64,000 nt of DNA from the NCBI GenBank assembly GCA_028386065.3, contig JAKUCV010006706.1:267868-331867 (forward strand), given 5' to 3'. Below are positions 1-11,387 of this stretch, piece after piece. The number at the start of each line of letters is the position of its first letter. The stretch's first letter is position 1. A program made the position numbers and the translations under genes. The notes below the pieces were generated by a model. The model did not search any database, was not told where the DNA came from, and saw only the letters and a list, made by a program, of their open reading frames with translations. Source of the DNA: Turnera subulata. Its lineage: Eukaryota > Streptophyta > Magnoliopsida > Malpighiales > Passifloraceae.

Positions 1-1
1 C

Positions 2-394
2 CCGCCACAGAAACATTTTGACCTAGCCATGCCAATGTTCCTAAAGATTGCGCAGTACAAAGCTGGGGTAATACCCGTCAAGTTTCGTAGAGTTTTGTGT
101 GCCAAGCAAGGTGGGGTTAAGTTTGAGATTACGGGGAACCCTAATTGGATTAATGTTTTGGTGTTTAATGTGGGAGGCGTTGGTGATGTCACCGATGTGA
201 AAATCAAAGGATCCGGTAATTGGATACAGATGGTGAGAGATTGGGGCCAGAAATGGAAGACTGGAAGCAATCTGACAGGACAAAGTCTATCATTCCAGGT
301 GACTACAAGTGATGGAAAGATGTTACAATTTGATAACGTTGCTGATCCTAGCTGGCAATTTGGCAAAACATATGATGGTGGAAAAAACTTCTAG
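2..394 (+). CDS. alpha-expansin, C-terminal exon (5' end outside window)
   Basis: Expansins are secreted, non-hydrolytic cell-wall-loosening proteins with an N-terminal GH45-like domain and a C-terminal CBM63 cellulose-binding domain. The reading frame is open from the window edge. Its first residues include the HFDL motif (bases 14-25), followed by MPMFLKIAQYKAG, the standard domain junction of alpha-expansins. The rest is a complete CBM63 domain with conserved tryptophans (NPNWINV, GNWIQM, DWGQKW), the LTGQSLSF motif and a WQFGKTY-DGKNF type ending before TAG at 392-394. Only about 130 residues are visible; alpha-expansins are normally near 250 and the earlier exons lie to the left. The DVTDVKIKG and TTSDGK motifs resemble the Arabidopsis EXPA21-26 cluster more than the common EXPA1 type (from memory). 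The ATG at 29 is internal and is not the start codon. Confidence 0.93.
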   Translation, partial: PPQKHFDLAMPMFLKIAQYKAGVIPVKFRRVLCAKQGGVKFEITGNPNWINVLVFNVGGVGDVTDVKIKGSGNWIQMVRDWGQKWKTGSNLTGQSLSFQVTTSDGKMLQFDNVADPSWQFGKTYDGGKNF

Positions 395-1600
395 CAACAT
401 TTTGTTTTCCTGTTATGGCCATCGTTTTTTGCTTTTTTTAATTTGTTGCAAAGAACACAGCTTGATGATGATTGTTACCTTCCGTGATTAGGAAAAGCTA
501 AAAGAGCTAAGTATTAACTTAGCAAGTAATGAAAATGAAAGTGGCATGATTGTTTAGTTCTTTTTCTCCCCTTTTCTTTATATCATTTTGTGCTTTCACC
601 CTTGAGGTTTTATCTAGGATGGAGACTAAAATCTAGTAAAATAACCTGTCGCCAAGCATGAGGGGATTGGAAGCACGAACAAATAGTACTTAGTAGCAAA
701 ATTTCAAGACAAACTGGAATACCTTGGCCAATTTAACGAAGACGTGACATAGACCAGAACATGGAAGATTAATAGATTTTGTTAATTAGTACCGGTATGG
801 AGTAATGATAGTGTGAATCCCCTAGCTCCTATACTCCAAGTCACGGGTTGAAGATGCCAATGTACAAGCAGAACGAAAATGGCTAGGAGATCACCTAGTG
901 TTAGTTAATACCATTCATCACACACGAAAACAAAGAAAGTTACCATTATCTTCATTATTAGGGTGAAAACAAAAGGCTATAAACTCTGAGACAAGGGTTA
1001 GGAATTCTAACGACAATGGGCTAGGAGATCACTTGAAGTAGCTCATTTGGCGTAACAGGGATTAGAAAAACACTAAACAAGAAAGTTTGTTTTTTGGCAA
1101 ATGATCGGGGCCAAAGCCCTAAAAAATAATGCTTGAGACATAACCGTACAAAGACAAGACATAGAGACGCATAGAGTAAGCCTGAAATACAGGTAGGCTA
1201 AAGGATAGAATATCATCAAAGTATAAAATGTCCAACTCTAGAATAATTTTTGACAAAAAATAACTCTTAGTAATCGTCGTGATCAGAGCCTGTCAAAAGC
1301 TGCTTCTGCAACAACTGGTATAAGACCATAGAACCCAATTCCAGTTGAACAATATTGAAAACCTTTGTCCTAGTCCTTTGAAGAACCAAATGAGAAAGTT
1401 GGGAGCAGAGAAGTATAAGCTATACTCACATTTTTATCCAAAAAAAGAAAGGTATACTCACACAGTGCTGTGTACAACATTTGAGAATGGTATTGGAAGA
1501 CCCAGATAAGAAAATTTTGATAGCAGACAGGAAATATGTGGCATACATACACAGTGCTATTTACAACATTTGAGCATGGAATTTATTGTTACAGCTGAAG
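395..1600. other. expansin 3' flank, no further gene
   Basis: The first 200 bases are T-rich and probably the expansin 3' UTR. No other coding region was recognised. Two short imperfect direct repeats are visible: a 14-bp core GGCTAGGAGATCAC near 880 and 1018, and a roughly 30-bp element beginning CACAGTGCT with ACAACATTTGAG at about 1459 and 1551. Neither has transposon ends. Confidence 0.5.
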
Positions 1601-1693
1601 AAATACTCGCACAGATACATTAAGGCATTCTCCACTAAGAGGAGCAAATGGATACAAATCAAGTTCCAAACATGGACCGATTGGTTCTGTACT

Positions 1694-2437
1694 TTACTTC
1701 CAATCAAGGATGTCTAAAAGCCACAACACCTCATCCTTGGATTTTGCGGCATCACAGAAATCCATTTCAATCCCAAATACATCGATGATACCCTCATTTC
1801 TTTCTTCCACGAACAGCAGTGAAATCCATGCCCTAATACCTGGGATGAAAGGATGTTCTGGGGAGAAGTGAAGGTAGTCAAATGCCATGGCCTTATATCC
1901 TGTTCGATCTATATAATCAAACATAGATTTGTCAATTATGCAAGCAACCTTGCCGGAATCCTTGCGCTCCACAAACACTGAAAAACTCACTGTCTGGCTC
2001 AGGGGGATTTTAAATCTAGGCTCAACAGGTAGGATCATTTTATACTCCGGAGCTTCATCCTGAGATCTAACCCGGGCTAATGATGGCAGGGCTTGGATTC
2101 CAGTATGCAAAACAGGGCCAGGAACCAGTTTAGAGAATATCAATTTATTTTCAGACCAAATGTCAATGAAAAATTCCAAATCATCAAAGGAGATTCTGGG
2201 AGGAAGTAAGGTCTGATAATGCTGGCGTTTATGGAACTTCTGGTACAGCTTGTAGTAGCTTCCAGTTGGGGGAATAGGCCTCTTGCAAATGGAAGGCCAT
2301 CTCTTGGCACAAAGACATTTCCAAAAGTAATCATCTTGAGCTACATCTCTCCATTGTTTGCACACCAGCATACAAGAAGCAAGGTCCACTCCATCCAGTG
2401 AAGGAAAAACAGCCTTTAGAATTTCTTCATATGACAT
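1694..2437 (-). CDS. F-box protein, At5g39250-like
   Basis: This is a complete 247-residue single-exon frame, probably a substrate receptor for an SCF ubiquitin ligase. The F-box occupies about residues 1-45 and is slightly N-truncated relative to the Pfam domain (EEILKAVFPSLDG, then CMLVCKQWRDVA and FWKCLCAKRWPS). The remainder is an uncharacterised plant-specific region with FFIDIWSE, PRFKIPL, FDYIDRTGY and GIRAWISLLF, ending in LWLLDILDWK. Length and ending match the conserved land-plant family of Arabidopsis At5g39250 as remembered (about 250 residues). The ATG at 2437 is the only sensible start: it lies just after a 3' splice-site-like sequence and the domain begins at once. No kelch, LRR or FBA repeats are visible, so the substrate cannot be guessed. 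Confidence 0.92.
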   Translation of the reverse strand: MSYEEILKAVFPSLDGVDLASCMLVCKQWRDVAQDDYFWKCLCAKRWPSICKRPIPPTGSYYKLYQKFHKRQHYQTLLPPRISFDDLEFFIDIWSENKLIFSKLVPGPVLHTGIQALPSLARVRSQDEAPEYKMILPVEPRFKIPLSQTVSFSVFVERKDSGKVACIIDKSMFDYIDRTGYKAMAFDYLHFSPEHPFIPGIRAWISLLFVEERNEGIIDVFGIEMDFCDAAKSKDEVLWLLDILDWK

Positions 2438-2440
2438 TTT

Positions 2441-3458
2441 CTGCTAGAGAAGATTCCAAACAACCATTTAACCCAGCAAAGTACCTGGATGCAACAAGAT
2501 TCTGATTAGTTTTCCGAGGAAGAAGCATAAATTCAAACCCAAAAAGAAACCAAGATAAAGCATTTTGGTTCACAAAGTGCTTGAGAAACCATCAATGTCA
2601 AGGAACTAGGAGAGAGGGTTGCATCATTGGCACAAACATCAGTACAAAATTCACAGGGAAACAGAACAAATGGTCATTTTTCATATTTGGACCTGCTCCG
2701 CCATCAATCAAGATGAAAACTATGAGAATACCCGTATTATAGTGCTTCCTATCACAACCTAAGACATGCTCTCAAAGTCTATTCTCCCAGAAATGCAAAA
2801 TAACATTGATGAAAACAGAGTAACTGCAAGTCCATGTCAACTATCGGTTTTGTGTGTCTAGACTATCAGATGTATCAAACATGCCCTAGAAACACTCAAT
2901 AAGCTGCTATGTCGCTGCTTCAAATAAAACACTGACATGGAGGATCTTCTAAGAGCATTGAGAAACACAAAAAAATTGACTGGGATTATATGTTACCACC
3001 ATCATTTCTATATGTAGCCCACTAGATTTCACGCCGGTGTTTCACACGGAGCTCACCTACATCGTCATCAGAGCCACGCAAGGAAAAAGCCAAAACCAGT
3101 TCAAGACACAAACTTTATCCAAACAACTCACCAAAAATTCCATCTCACACCACCAGATCATGTTCTTGCACTTTGTAAGGACACCAAAATTCACACTACA
3201 ATAACCAATAACCCACAGGAACACCCAGAAAGAAAGAAACACAACCCATCAAAAACCTCGCATATCTCTCCATGCCAACGTTGACACAGGATTAGGCTCT
3301 CTCCAAATTCAAAGCAAACCACAAATCCAAATCAAATGCACATAAAAAGAAAAGATGAATACATCAGATCAAAATGATCAGTGACATGTACAGCAATCTA
3401 AAAAAAATAGTAAAAAGAACTAATGAAGATAAAAAAAAGAAGGCCCACAAAGCTTCAC
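2441..3458 (-). other. probable 5' UTR intron of the F-box gene
   Basis: On the minus strand a good 3' splice site (pyrimidine-rich, TCTCTAGCAG) ends only 3 bases before the F-box start codon, and a plausible 5' splice site (GTGAAAG|GTGAAG) lies at 3458. Upstream of it is a CT-rich leader (about 3459-3680), and a TTATTTAAG TATA-like element lies near 3685-3695. A 1-kb leader intron is inferred. The interior has no coding similarity that I recognise. Confidence 0.55.
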
Positions 3459-3700
3459 CTTTCACAAACAAATCAGCGACCTCTAGCAGAGTAAATCCAG
3501 GATCGATCGAACCCGGAAAAAAAAATCTGAGAGAGGGGCAAAAGGAATGCGAATAAAAGGGTGTCCGATATTTCTCCCCCAAGGAAATAGTAAGAGTGAA
3601 ATGTTCGTGTTTGTTGGTGAGATCTTCGATTTCGGTCAAGGGATAGGGAGGGAGGAGAGAAAGTCAGTCATTATTATTACCGGCTACTTAAATAATCAAA
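3459..3700 (-). promoter_or_regulatory. putative F-box leader exon and core promoter
   Basis: Reading the minus strand, a TATA-like TTATTTAAG near 3690 is followed by CT-rich sequence typical of plant leaders, running to the putative 5' splice site at 3458. The LINE target-site duplication begins only about 60 bases upstream of the TATA-like element, so the LINE has displaced the distal promoter. No experimental start site is known. Confidence 0.4.
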
Positions 3701-3748
3701 CCAATATTACGGTGTCAAAATTGGTGTTTTTTATATGTCCAAAGTCAA

Positions 3749-3764
3749 AAGTAAAAAACTTAAA
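3749..3764. repeat. LINE target-site duplication, left copy
   Basis: A 16-bp sequence AAGTAAAAAACTTAAA that recurs minus one A at the other end of the LINE. It marks the original insertion site. Confidence 0.8.
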
Positions 3765-3927
3765 TAAGCCCTAAAATGACTTAGAGAGATCCCAAAATGA
3801 ATCCAAACACCCTATTCTTCCTGCAACATCCCATTCGATTGACAATCCATATGAGCAAGACAGAATCATCAAGAAAGCGAAAAGGAAGACAAGCGAGAAC
3901 CCATTATCAGAACCCCAAGATGAGTCC

Positions 3928-5625
3928 ATGCCAGACCTTACTCATTCATACAAGGAAAAGCTCACTGCTTCTGCGATGGCGGAAGACGATTCCTGGCTTG
4001 AGATGGAGGAGGTTGATTATGAAGATGGTGATTGCTGTACTGTGGAAGGCGAAAATGGACCAGAAGTGGTGCTCTCCGACGCCTTTAAGAAGAGGCTCGA
4101 CAAAGCGTGGGAGAAGGCAATAGTAATTAAGTTGATGGGAAGACCCATAGGTTATAAAGTGCTGCAATCCAAACTGCAGGCAATGTGGAAGTCCTTTGGG
4201 CCATACAGGATCATTGATCTTGAGAATGACTTCTTCATAGTTCGTTTTAGAGATAATCAAGACTATCTGAAAGCATTGATGGAAGGCCCTTGGACAATCT
4301 TCGGCAGTGTCCTAGCAGTTCAACCTTGGTCGCCTAATTTCCGGGCATCAACAGGCAAGATAGCGAAGGTTGCTACCTAGGTGCGTTTTTCGGATATCGA
4401 CGTGAACAGGTACCACCCTCGAATTGTCACCTCTCTTGGAAATTTGGTTGGTAATACTCTCAAACTGGTTGAAAATATGGTTACTATGAAACGTGGAAAA
4501 TTTGCTAAAGTAGCTGTTATTGTGGACCTGGAGAAACCACTCAAGGGCACCGTCAAACTAGATGGAGAAAATATCCGGGTAGGTTATGAGGGGATTCCTC
4601 AAATCTGTTACGGCTGTGGGCGAGTTGGACATCCATTCTCAAACTGTCGACAAAACCAACAGACCTCCCCCCAAGCACCAATGGCAGAGGCGCCACCCTC
4701 GGCATCTCCGAACCCTTCCCATCTTCATCAGGCTCAATCGACAGTCACGCCACCGCCACAGGAACCCTCTCTTGGTGAGTGGATGCAAGTCCAAACACGG
4801 AATCGTCGACAACCTCGGAGGATACCGGAGTCCAAGCCATTTGGTGCAAATCCACTGGAGAATCCACCCTCCCCCAATCGCTTCCAATTCCTGGCGGCGA
4901 CCGAGGCACCAGCTACTCCTCCTCCTAGTGCAAACCCTAGTGGAACCCAAAGCATCCCCTTCCAAATCCACTCTAAACAGACCAAAACACCTCAGCCCAC
5001 CAAAAGGAAAAGCCCTGCACCTAATGCCCAACAACAATCTAAAATCCAATCAGCCAAACAGCAAGCCCCATCGGCCCGTCCGCCTCTAAACGATATCTCT
5101 AATTACCTTATTTTTACCAACAGCCCTGGACAATGTTCCAAAGCCCAACCCGGAAAGGCCAAAAAAAATCCACTCCCCTCTCCTACGGCCCAGTCTCCAC
5201 CCATGCTACTCACCTCTAGCCAAGCTCAACCCAACCCCAGTCCTAAACACGCAAAACCTCAATCATCCAAACACCTGGCTTCAACCAGCCACTCGGTTGT
5301 GGTGCTCGACGAGTCTGAACACCGCCGGTTGTTAACCATTCCCCCTAATGCACCCAATGATCCCCACAATCTCCCTTCCTCTTCAACTCTAACCATCTCC
5401 GTTGAGACCCTCACACCTACCAAACCACCCGACCCACCTGGCAATACCAATGGCCATGTGCCCAATAGCCCTATGGATGGAGTGGAGTCCACCTACCCAG
5501 CAACTTTGGAAGAGGCACTACCTGACCAAACTATGGAGCTGATGGAGGACAATAGCCAGGAAGCAGATGATGATACTGTCAATAAGATGCAGACTGAGGT
5601 GGCTACGGCCCCTACTACTGTTTGA
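3928..5625 (+). pseudogene. LINE ORF1: DUF4283 / CCHC zinc-knuckle RNA-binding protein, one in-frame stop
   Basis: The frame opens at ATG 3928 and is interrupted by TAG at 4378-4380, where the family has tryptophan, then continues in the same frame to TGA at 5623-5625. Residues about 45-195 form the DUF4283 domain (AIVIKLMGRPIGY, FFIVRFRDNQDYLKAL, GPWTIFGSVLAVQPW). A CCHC knuckle, CYGCGRVGHPFSNC, follows at about residue 228. The C-terminal half is proline/serine/glutamine-rich and of low complexity, with a short conserved patch HSVVVLDESEHRRL. Plant L1 ORF1 proteins bind element RNA and help form the particle. The single stop is a TGG-to-TAG change, so the protein was intact until recently. 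Confidence 0.88.
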
Positions 5626-5686
5626 GCATCCTGCTCACATAATTCTGAATTATAGTTCTCTGACTTCTCCTCTGTATATTCGGACT

Positions 5687-8600
5687 ATGGTAGCTATCAT
5701 GTCTTGGAATTGCCAGGGAGTTGGTAAAAAACAATTCAAACCGAAGATGAAGGATTTGCGCAGGGAACATAAACTTGTAATTGCAATTGTCGTTGAACCG
5801 AGAATCGGCGGTCGAAAGGCAGAAAGAGTTATTAAAATTCTGGGTTTTTCTCACTCGCACCGGGTCGATGCTAGAGGTTACTCGGGAGGGATTTGGCTTA
5901 TGTGGGATGCAAGGGAGGTTACTGTCCAGGTGGAACATAGCCATACCCAATTCATCCATGCAAAAGTCATAATCACAAATTCTTTTTTTGCACTCACCGC
6001 GGTATATGGAAGCCCCCAAGAGAAGTGGAGAAAGTTTCTATGGCAAAATTTGGAGACTCTAGCACCCCAAGTGACAGAACCTTGGGTCATAGCAGGTGAT
6101 TTTAATGCCATCCTAGCAGGTGAAGAGAGACTAAACCCCTTGGGAAAGCAAGGGACTGCTAATAAACTCTTTTTGCAGTGCTTGTATGCGACGCAGTTGG
6201 TTGATCTAGGATTCGCAGGGCCCAAATTTACTTGGAGAAGTGGTGGCAGGCATGCCCGTATTGACAGAATGATTGGGAACCTTCAATGGTTGTCTGCCTT
6301 CCCGGAATTCTCAGTTCGTCACCTCCCATTGCTCTGTTCTGATCATCGTCCCGTCTTGATGCAAACTACCCCCATCCAACGACCACAACCTCCTCATAGG
6401 GCATTCAAGTTCCAAGCGGCCTGGGTATCACACCCAGACTTCAAAAACTTCGTGACTGACCACTGGACCCCTAAAGAAGATGCAGTGGAAGCGGTGAAAA
6501 ACTTTACTGGGCAGGTTCAGAATTGGAACAAACAGGCGTTTGGTAATATCCATCTAAAAAAGAGAAAGCTGATCTCGAGAATTGATGGCATCCAACGGTT
6601 CCTCGAAAAGCAACCGTCCCAATTCCTCTCAAATCTTGAATTGGAGTTGCGCCTAGAGCTCGAAGGGGTACTGATGCAGGAAGAAATTCTCTGGCACCAA
6701 AAATCAAGACTCCAATGGGTTAAAGCAGGTGACCGGAACACCTCCTTTTTCCATCCCACAGCATCTGTACGATACAAGAAAAACTGCGTAATTGCCTTAA
6801 AAGACGAAGACAACCAATGGCACAGTGATCCGGAGGAAGTCCAACACATGGCTGTGGATTATTTTAAGAAGCTATTTACGGATGATACATCACCTTTCTC
6901 GGGGTGTTTTATACGAAACAACTTTCAGAAATTAAATGAAGACATCCAGAATTGCTTGATAGCTCCGGTGACTTTAAACGAAGTTAAGGAGAGTCTCTTC
7001 CAAATGGGTCCACTCAAATCCCTAGGGTCGGACTGGTTAAATCCCCTCTTCTTTAAATCTCAATGGGAAATAGTGGGCGAAAGCTTGTGGTTCTTTGTTC
7101 GTTCCATTTTTGAAGATAATTCTTGGCGGACAGAACTTAATCAAACATTCCTTGCCCTCATACCGAAAGTTTCTAAGCCGGTGGTAATGAAGCATTTTCG
7201 GCCCATTGCATTATGCAACGTCTTGTATAAATTCGTGACAAAGGTGATTGTCAATAGATTGAAACCATTCCTGCCGCCATTAGTAGCACCTATACAAAGC
7301 AGCTTCGTCCCCGGAAGACAAATCACAGACAACATCATCATTGTCCAAGAAGCAATCCATACAATGAGGAAGAAAAAAGGAGAAGGGGGTTATATGGCAA
7401 TCAAAATAGACTTGGAAAAGGCCTATGATATGCTTAAATGGGACTTTATCCACGACACTTTACTTGAAGTAGGGATGCCTTCTCCACTTATTGAAATCAT
7501 CATGAAGTGTGTGACCACTTCTTTTATGCAAGTATTATAGAATGGAGTACCAACTCAAGCCTTTACCCCTACCCGTGGAGTAAGACAAGGCGACCCAATC
7601 TCTCCATACCTCTTTGTCCTATGTATGGAGCGACTGGGCCACCTTATTAATGATGCAGTGAATAGGGATCTATGGAGGCCGATAAGCTTGAGCCAAGGAG
7701 GACCATCAATCTCCCATATTTTTTTTTGCAGACGACTTAGTTATTTTTGCCGAAGCATCAATGGAACAGGTGGGTGTCATTGCCCGTTGCTTAAATTGGT
7801 TTTGTGAAGCTTCCGGACAAAAGGTGAGTAAGGATAAGACTTGCATATTTTTCTCAAAGAATGTCCCAAACTCCCTTGCCTCAGAAATCAGCCACCACCT
7901 GGGGTTCCAACGCACCTCTAATATGGAAAAATATTTAGAGGTCCCTGTAGTTCATGGGAGGGCTGGAAAACAGACTTACCAATATGTGCTGGAGAAGGCT
8001 CAAGCAAAACTAAGTGGATGGAAAGCCAATTAGCTTTCACTAGCGGAACGCGTCACGCTCGTGAAGTCAGTTCTCTCAACCATGCCAAACTATGTCATGC
8101 AAACAGTATGGCTCCCTCGTTCCATCTGCGATAAGTTGGACAGCTTATGTAGGCAATTTATTTAGGGTTCCGATGAGGCAGCACGTAAATGTCATCTACT
8201 AGGATGGGATACTTTGTGCCAACCGAAGAACTGTGGAGGCCTTGGCTTGAAGATGACAAAGGATGCAAATGAGGCCTTCATTATGAAGCTGGCCTGAAGA
8301 TTAATTACAAGTCCAGATTCGTTGTGTGCCCGAGCTCTGAAATATAAATACTTCAGAGATTCCACCTCATTCCCAGAAAAAGTGAAACCCAAAGCAGGTT
8401 CTTCCACCTGGCGGGCAATATGCAAAGTGTGGGATCTAGTTCAACAACGAATCTCCTGGTTTGTGGGTAATGGAGAATCAATCAGATTTTGGAAAGACTC
8501 TTGTGTGGAGCTGGACGGCTGCCTACTTGATCACACAATCTCCCAGGTCCCAGATATGCGACGAGAGGAGCTGCTATTGGAATACGTGAACGAATGGGGA

Positions 8601-9797
8601 ATGTGGAACTGGGACAAAATCCAGCCATATCTGCCTGAACAGATTTGCCTCAAAATTTGGGCGCAATTGTCGCCAGCTGAAAGGCGAGGAGAAGACAGAC
8701 TCAAATGGCAGCCCAACATTAAAGGCCATTTTTCTTTGAATTCAGCTTATGTGTCGTGCAACCAAGACTCCTGGCAACCCGAAGAGGTCATTTGGAAGGC
8801 TGTTTGGGGGTGGAAGGGACCTGCGCGCATCTGCTCGTTCCTATAGCTCGTCTGTCACGATCGGCTCATGACTAACCAGACTCGCTTCAGGCGGCACATA
8901 ACACCTTCCCCTCTTTGTGAACGATGCGGTATGGAAGCTGAAACAACTCTACATGTCCTAAGGGACTGCTCTTATGCCAGAGACATTTGGGTGGCGCTTT
9001 TTGATGGATACGATCATGCTTTCTTCCAGGCAACAGACCCTAAGGTATGGCTCCTACAGAATTTAAAGGCTAATGACCAGCTGCTACAAGGTCTCCCCAG
9101 AAGCACTATCTTTGGAGTAGCTTGTTGGAAGTTGTGGGCCTGGCGCAACTCTGCCATCTTTGAACCTGAAGATGAGCTCCCTCCACTCCCTACGCGTATG
9201 ATCTTCCAGTCCACCAGGGAGTTCCTTCACAGCTGGACCTCTATGTATCCCAGTTCTAATCACCCTGCTCCTATAAACCGAACCAATTCCCATTGGTCAC
9301 CTCCGCCTCACAACATGTGGAAGTTAAATGTTGATGGGGCCGTCAAACAAATGGGCGAGACCGCAGCAGTGGGGGGATTAATCTGAGATTGTTCGGGTCA
9401 CTGGCTCTCTGGCTTTGTCTTAAATATTGGATCATGCACACCAATTAAAGCAGAACTTAGAGCTATTTTAGAAGGCCTTCAGCATGCATGGCAGATTGGC
9501 TGCAGAGCTCTCATTTTGGAATCAGACTCACAAGTTGCAGTGGAGTGGATCAAATCCGAAGTAGACTCTGATGTAGAGCTTGACAACATAGTCTGGGAGA
9601 TTAAATCACTTCTGCGTAAGCCTTGGTTGGTTGATGTTCAATTTATTTACAGAGAGGCTAACTCCCCTGCAGACTTCTTAGCTAATCTTGCTCTTCAATA
9701 TATTCTCGGCCTAACCATTCTGCAAAACCCGCCTGTGGGTTTGTTAGATCTCCTCAAGGAGGATTCAAATGCCGCGAGAGTCTCCAGGCCTCGTTGA
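5687..9797 (+). pseudogene. LINE ORF2: endonuclease - reverse transcriptase - RNase H, multiple stops and frameshifts
   Basis: ORF2 starts at ATG 5687, 61 bases after the ORF1 stop. The apurinic-type endonuclease (about 5690-6370) keeps its signature residues (MSWNCQG, VEPRI, AGDFNAI, SDHRP). The reverse transcriptase (about 7000-8050) shows FLALIPK, PIALCNVLYK, DLEKAYD and, after a frameshift in a T tract near 7722-7731, the catalytic FADD. A zinc-binding-like region (about 8720-8990) precedes a C-terminal RNase H (WKLNVDGA at 9319, ESDSQVAVEW, YREANSPADFLANLA). In-frame stops occur at 7538-7540, about 8031, 8162, 8296, 8845 and 9384. Most fall where the family has Trp or Arg, so they fit TGG-to-TAG/TGA or CGA-to-TGA transitions. 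The copy cannot make a full ORF2 protein. Confidence 0.9.
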
Positions 9798-9851
9798 TGT
9801 AATTGTGTTTTGTTAAGTTTAATTTGAATTTCACTTTCAGATCAAAAAAAA

Positions 9852-9866
9852 AAGTAAAAACTTAAA
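9852..9866. repeat. LINE target-site duplication, right copy
   Basis: A 15-bp sequence AAGTAAAAACTTAAA directly after the LINE A-tail. It matches 3749-3764 except for one A in the homopolymer run. Confidence 0.8.
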
Positions 9867-11040
9867 ACTAGTGTTTAACTGATTAACGTTTGGGGCTTTA
9901 TTGTATAGTAAGTGGATTTAGGCTGCTGGATCGACTGGCACAGTATCTCATTTCCTATGCACAAAAGCCTGAAAGCTAGCCCAAATAAATGTTTTCATTT
10001 TAATGATTTCTTCTTTTTTTTTGCGGAAAGGTAAATTTTATAGATAATTAAACTAAAGTACAGTTATACATCATATCATGGAAAACTAACATGAACGAGA
10101 TGAGTTTGAACCAATACTCAAAACTAGTAGGATATAATCTACTTGGAAGAAGTATTCTAGCATAATGGGAATATCTATACCGGCTCCACATTGAAAGGAG
10201 ACTCCAGTTAAGTTCGAGAAAAAAGTGGGTGACCTGGAACTGGCTAATGCCAATTGGATCCCCCGAGCTATTACACTCGCGCTAATACTTTGCCATATAT
10301 GCATGCTAAACCCGTGTAGAGCCGATGATGAAACTCCCCCAAAAGTACTTCATATTGTGAACAAAAACATGTATAACTTCACCAAAACCACAAAATATGG
10401 GGGGAAGGTTGGGTCTGGCTCGTCATCATCGTCGCCCTCGCCCCGCCCAGCCCTATGGCCATGGACGAAGATAACTAGAAGACAAAGGCCGGAATCCGGT
10501 TTGGAAACCAACTTTAACTTGAGAAACTTTTCCAACAATTCGAAGAATTTAATCTCCAACTCATAATCCAGCAAATACCGATACTTTGATACACCGCAAC
10601 TGGTTTTGATAGTCACTGCAACTAGATTCAAGCACACTACCAAGATAACAAAGACAAACTAATCTGAAATTTCAAATTGGAAAAAAACATCATGGCTTGA
10701 AGTGAATACTTAGATTTGGAACTACCAAGAGAAGAGAAGAAAGATATTTGATGGGGGCTTTGCTTGAGAAACGTGTTCAATTGAGCAAACCTTTGTAGGG
10801 GAGATGAGGTTGCTTGTACAAATCGCTACAAAATCATATACCATTACCAGAGAATGTTGAATGGCTACTTTTATGTTATATCTTATATCTTCTTGGATAT
10901 ACGAGCCCGACTTTGGGTCAGAAATTTGTCAAATTGAATCAGTTCTAAATTTTTAATAATTTGACCTTTTAGTTCTACCCATAAATTTCAAATTTTGTTT
11001 CGAAAAAAAAAATTCAAATTTTGTGATGAACTACTATTTT
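9867..11040. other. AT-rich intergenic DNA, no supported gene
   Basis: No gene is supported. An open frame at 10225-10566 looks signal-peptide-like (ITLALILCHICML) and then serine/proline-rich, but it begins at GTG, has no upstream ATG and matches no family that I recognise. A T-rich tract at 10010-10025 followed by a leader-like sequence may be a decayed retroposed fragment, but no TSD was found. Confidence 0.4.
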
Positions 11041-11042
11041 AA

Positions 11043-11170
11043 TCAATGACCCTTCTAGTTATTTCTCCAAAATTAATACTAATCTTCCAGTGAAAACTAG
11101 CTTCTATTTCTATATATTTTCTTGAGAAATTATACCATACCAAAGTTCCCAGATCGATGTAAACCCAAAG
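11043..11170 (+). repeat. direct repeat, copy 1 (paired with 15167-15290)
   Basis: About 125 bases beginning with ATCAATGACCCTTCTAG and containing TTATTTCTCCAAAATTAA and GTAAACCCA match 15167-15290 with scattered substitutions and small indels. The two copies lie either side of the truncated copia element. This suggests a local segmental duplication older than the copia insertion. No transposon termini were seen. Confidence 0.8.
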
Positions 11171-11387
11171 TATGCTCTGCTTAGTGGGGTATACAAGGCT
11201 TTTTTCTCTCTTTTTTTAATGTGAACAAGGCTTGTTTCTTTTTGTATTTGTAGTTTGCACCTCAAAGAATTTACTTTAGTGTATTGACTATTGAATTAAA
11301 TTTTGGGTAAATGGAAAAAAAACTTACTAAACTGAGGTTTCCTTTTCTAAAAAAAAAAGGTTGGCTTACAAACTTAAAATAGTCCAT

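Larger units (their letters stand above)
3765..9851 (+). mobile_element. LINE (L1-type non-LTR retrotransposon), near full length, inactivated
   Basis: This 6.1-kb element has ORF1 (DUF4283 plus CCHC knuckle), ORF2 (endonuclease, reverse transcriptase, RNase H) and a short A-rich tail (9844-9851). It is flanked by a 15-16 bp target-site duplication, AAGTAAAAA(A)CTTAAA, at 3749-3764 and 9852-9866; the two copies differ by one A. The 5' end therefore lies at about 3765, leaving a 160-base leader before ORF1. Both ORFs carry premature stops or frameshifts, so the copy is not autonomous. The insertion lies immediately upstream of the F-box promoter. Confidence 0.9.

Noticed and set aside
4639..5049. 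Minus-strand frame opposite LINE ORF1
   Set aside because: Shadow of the proline-rich ORF1 tail.
10225..10566. 113-codon open frame with a hydrophobic start, possibly a secreted peptide
   Set aside because: It begins at GTG with no upstream ATG, the only internal ATG falls inside the hydrophobic stretch, and no known peptide family motif is present.
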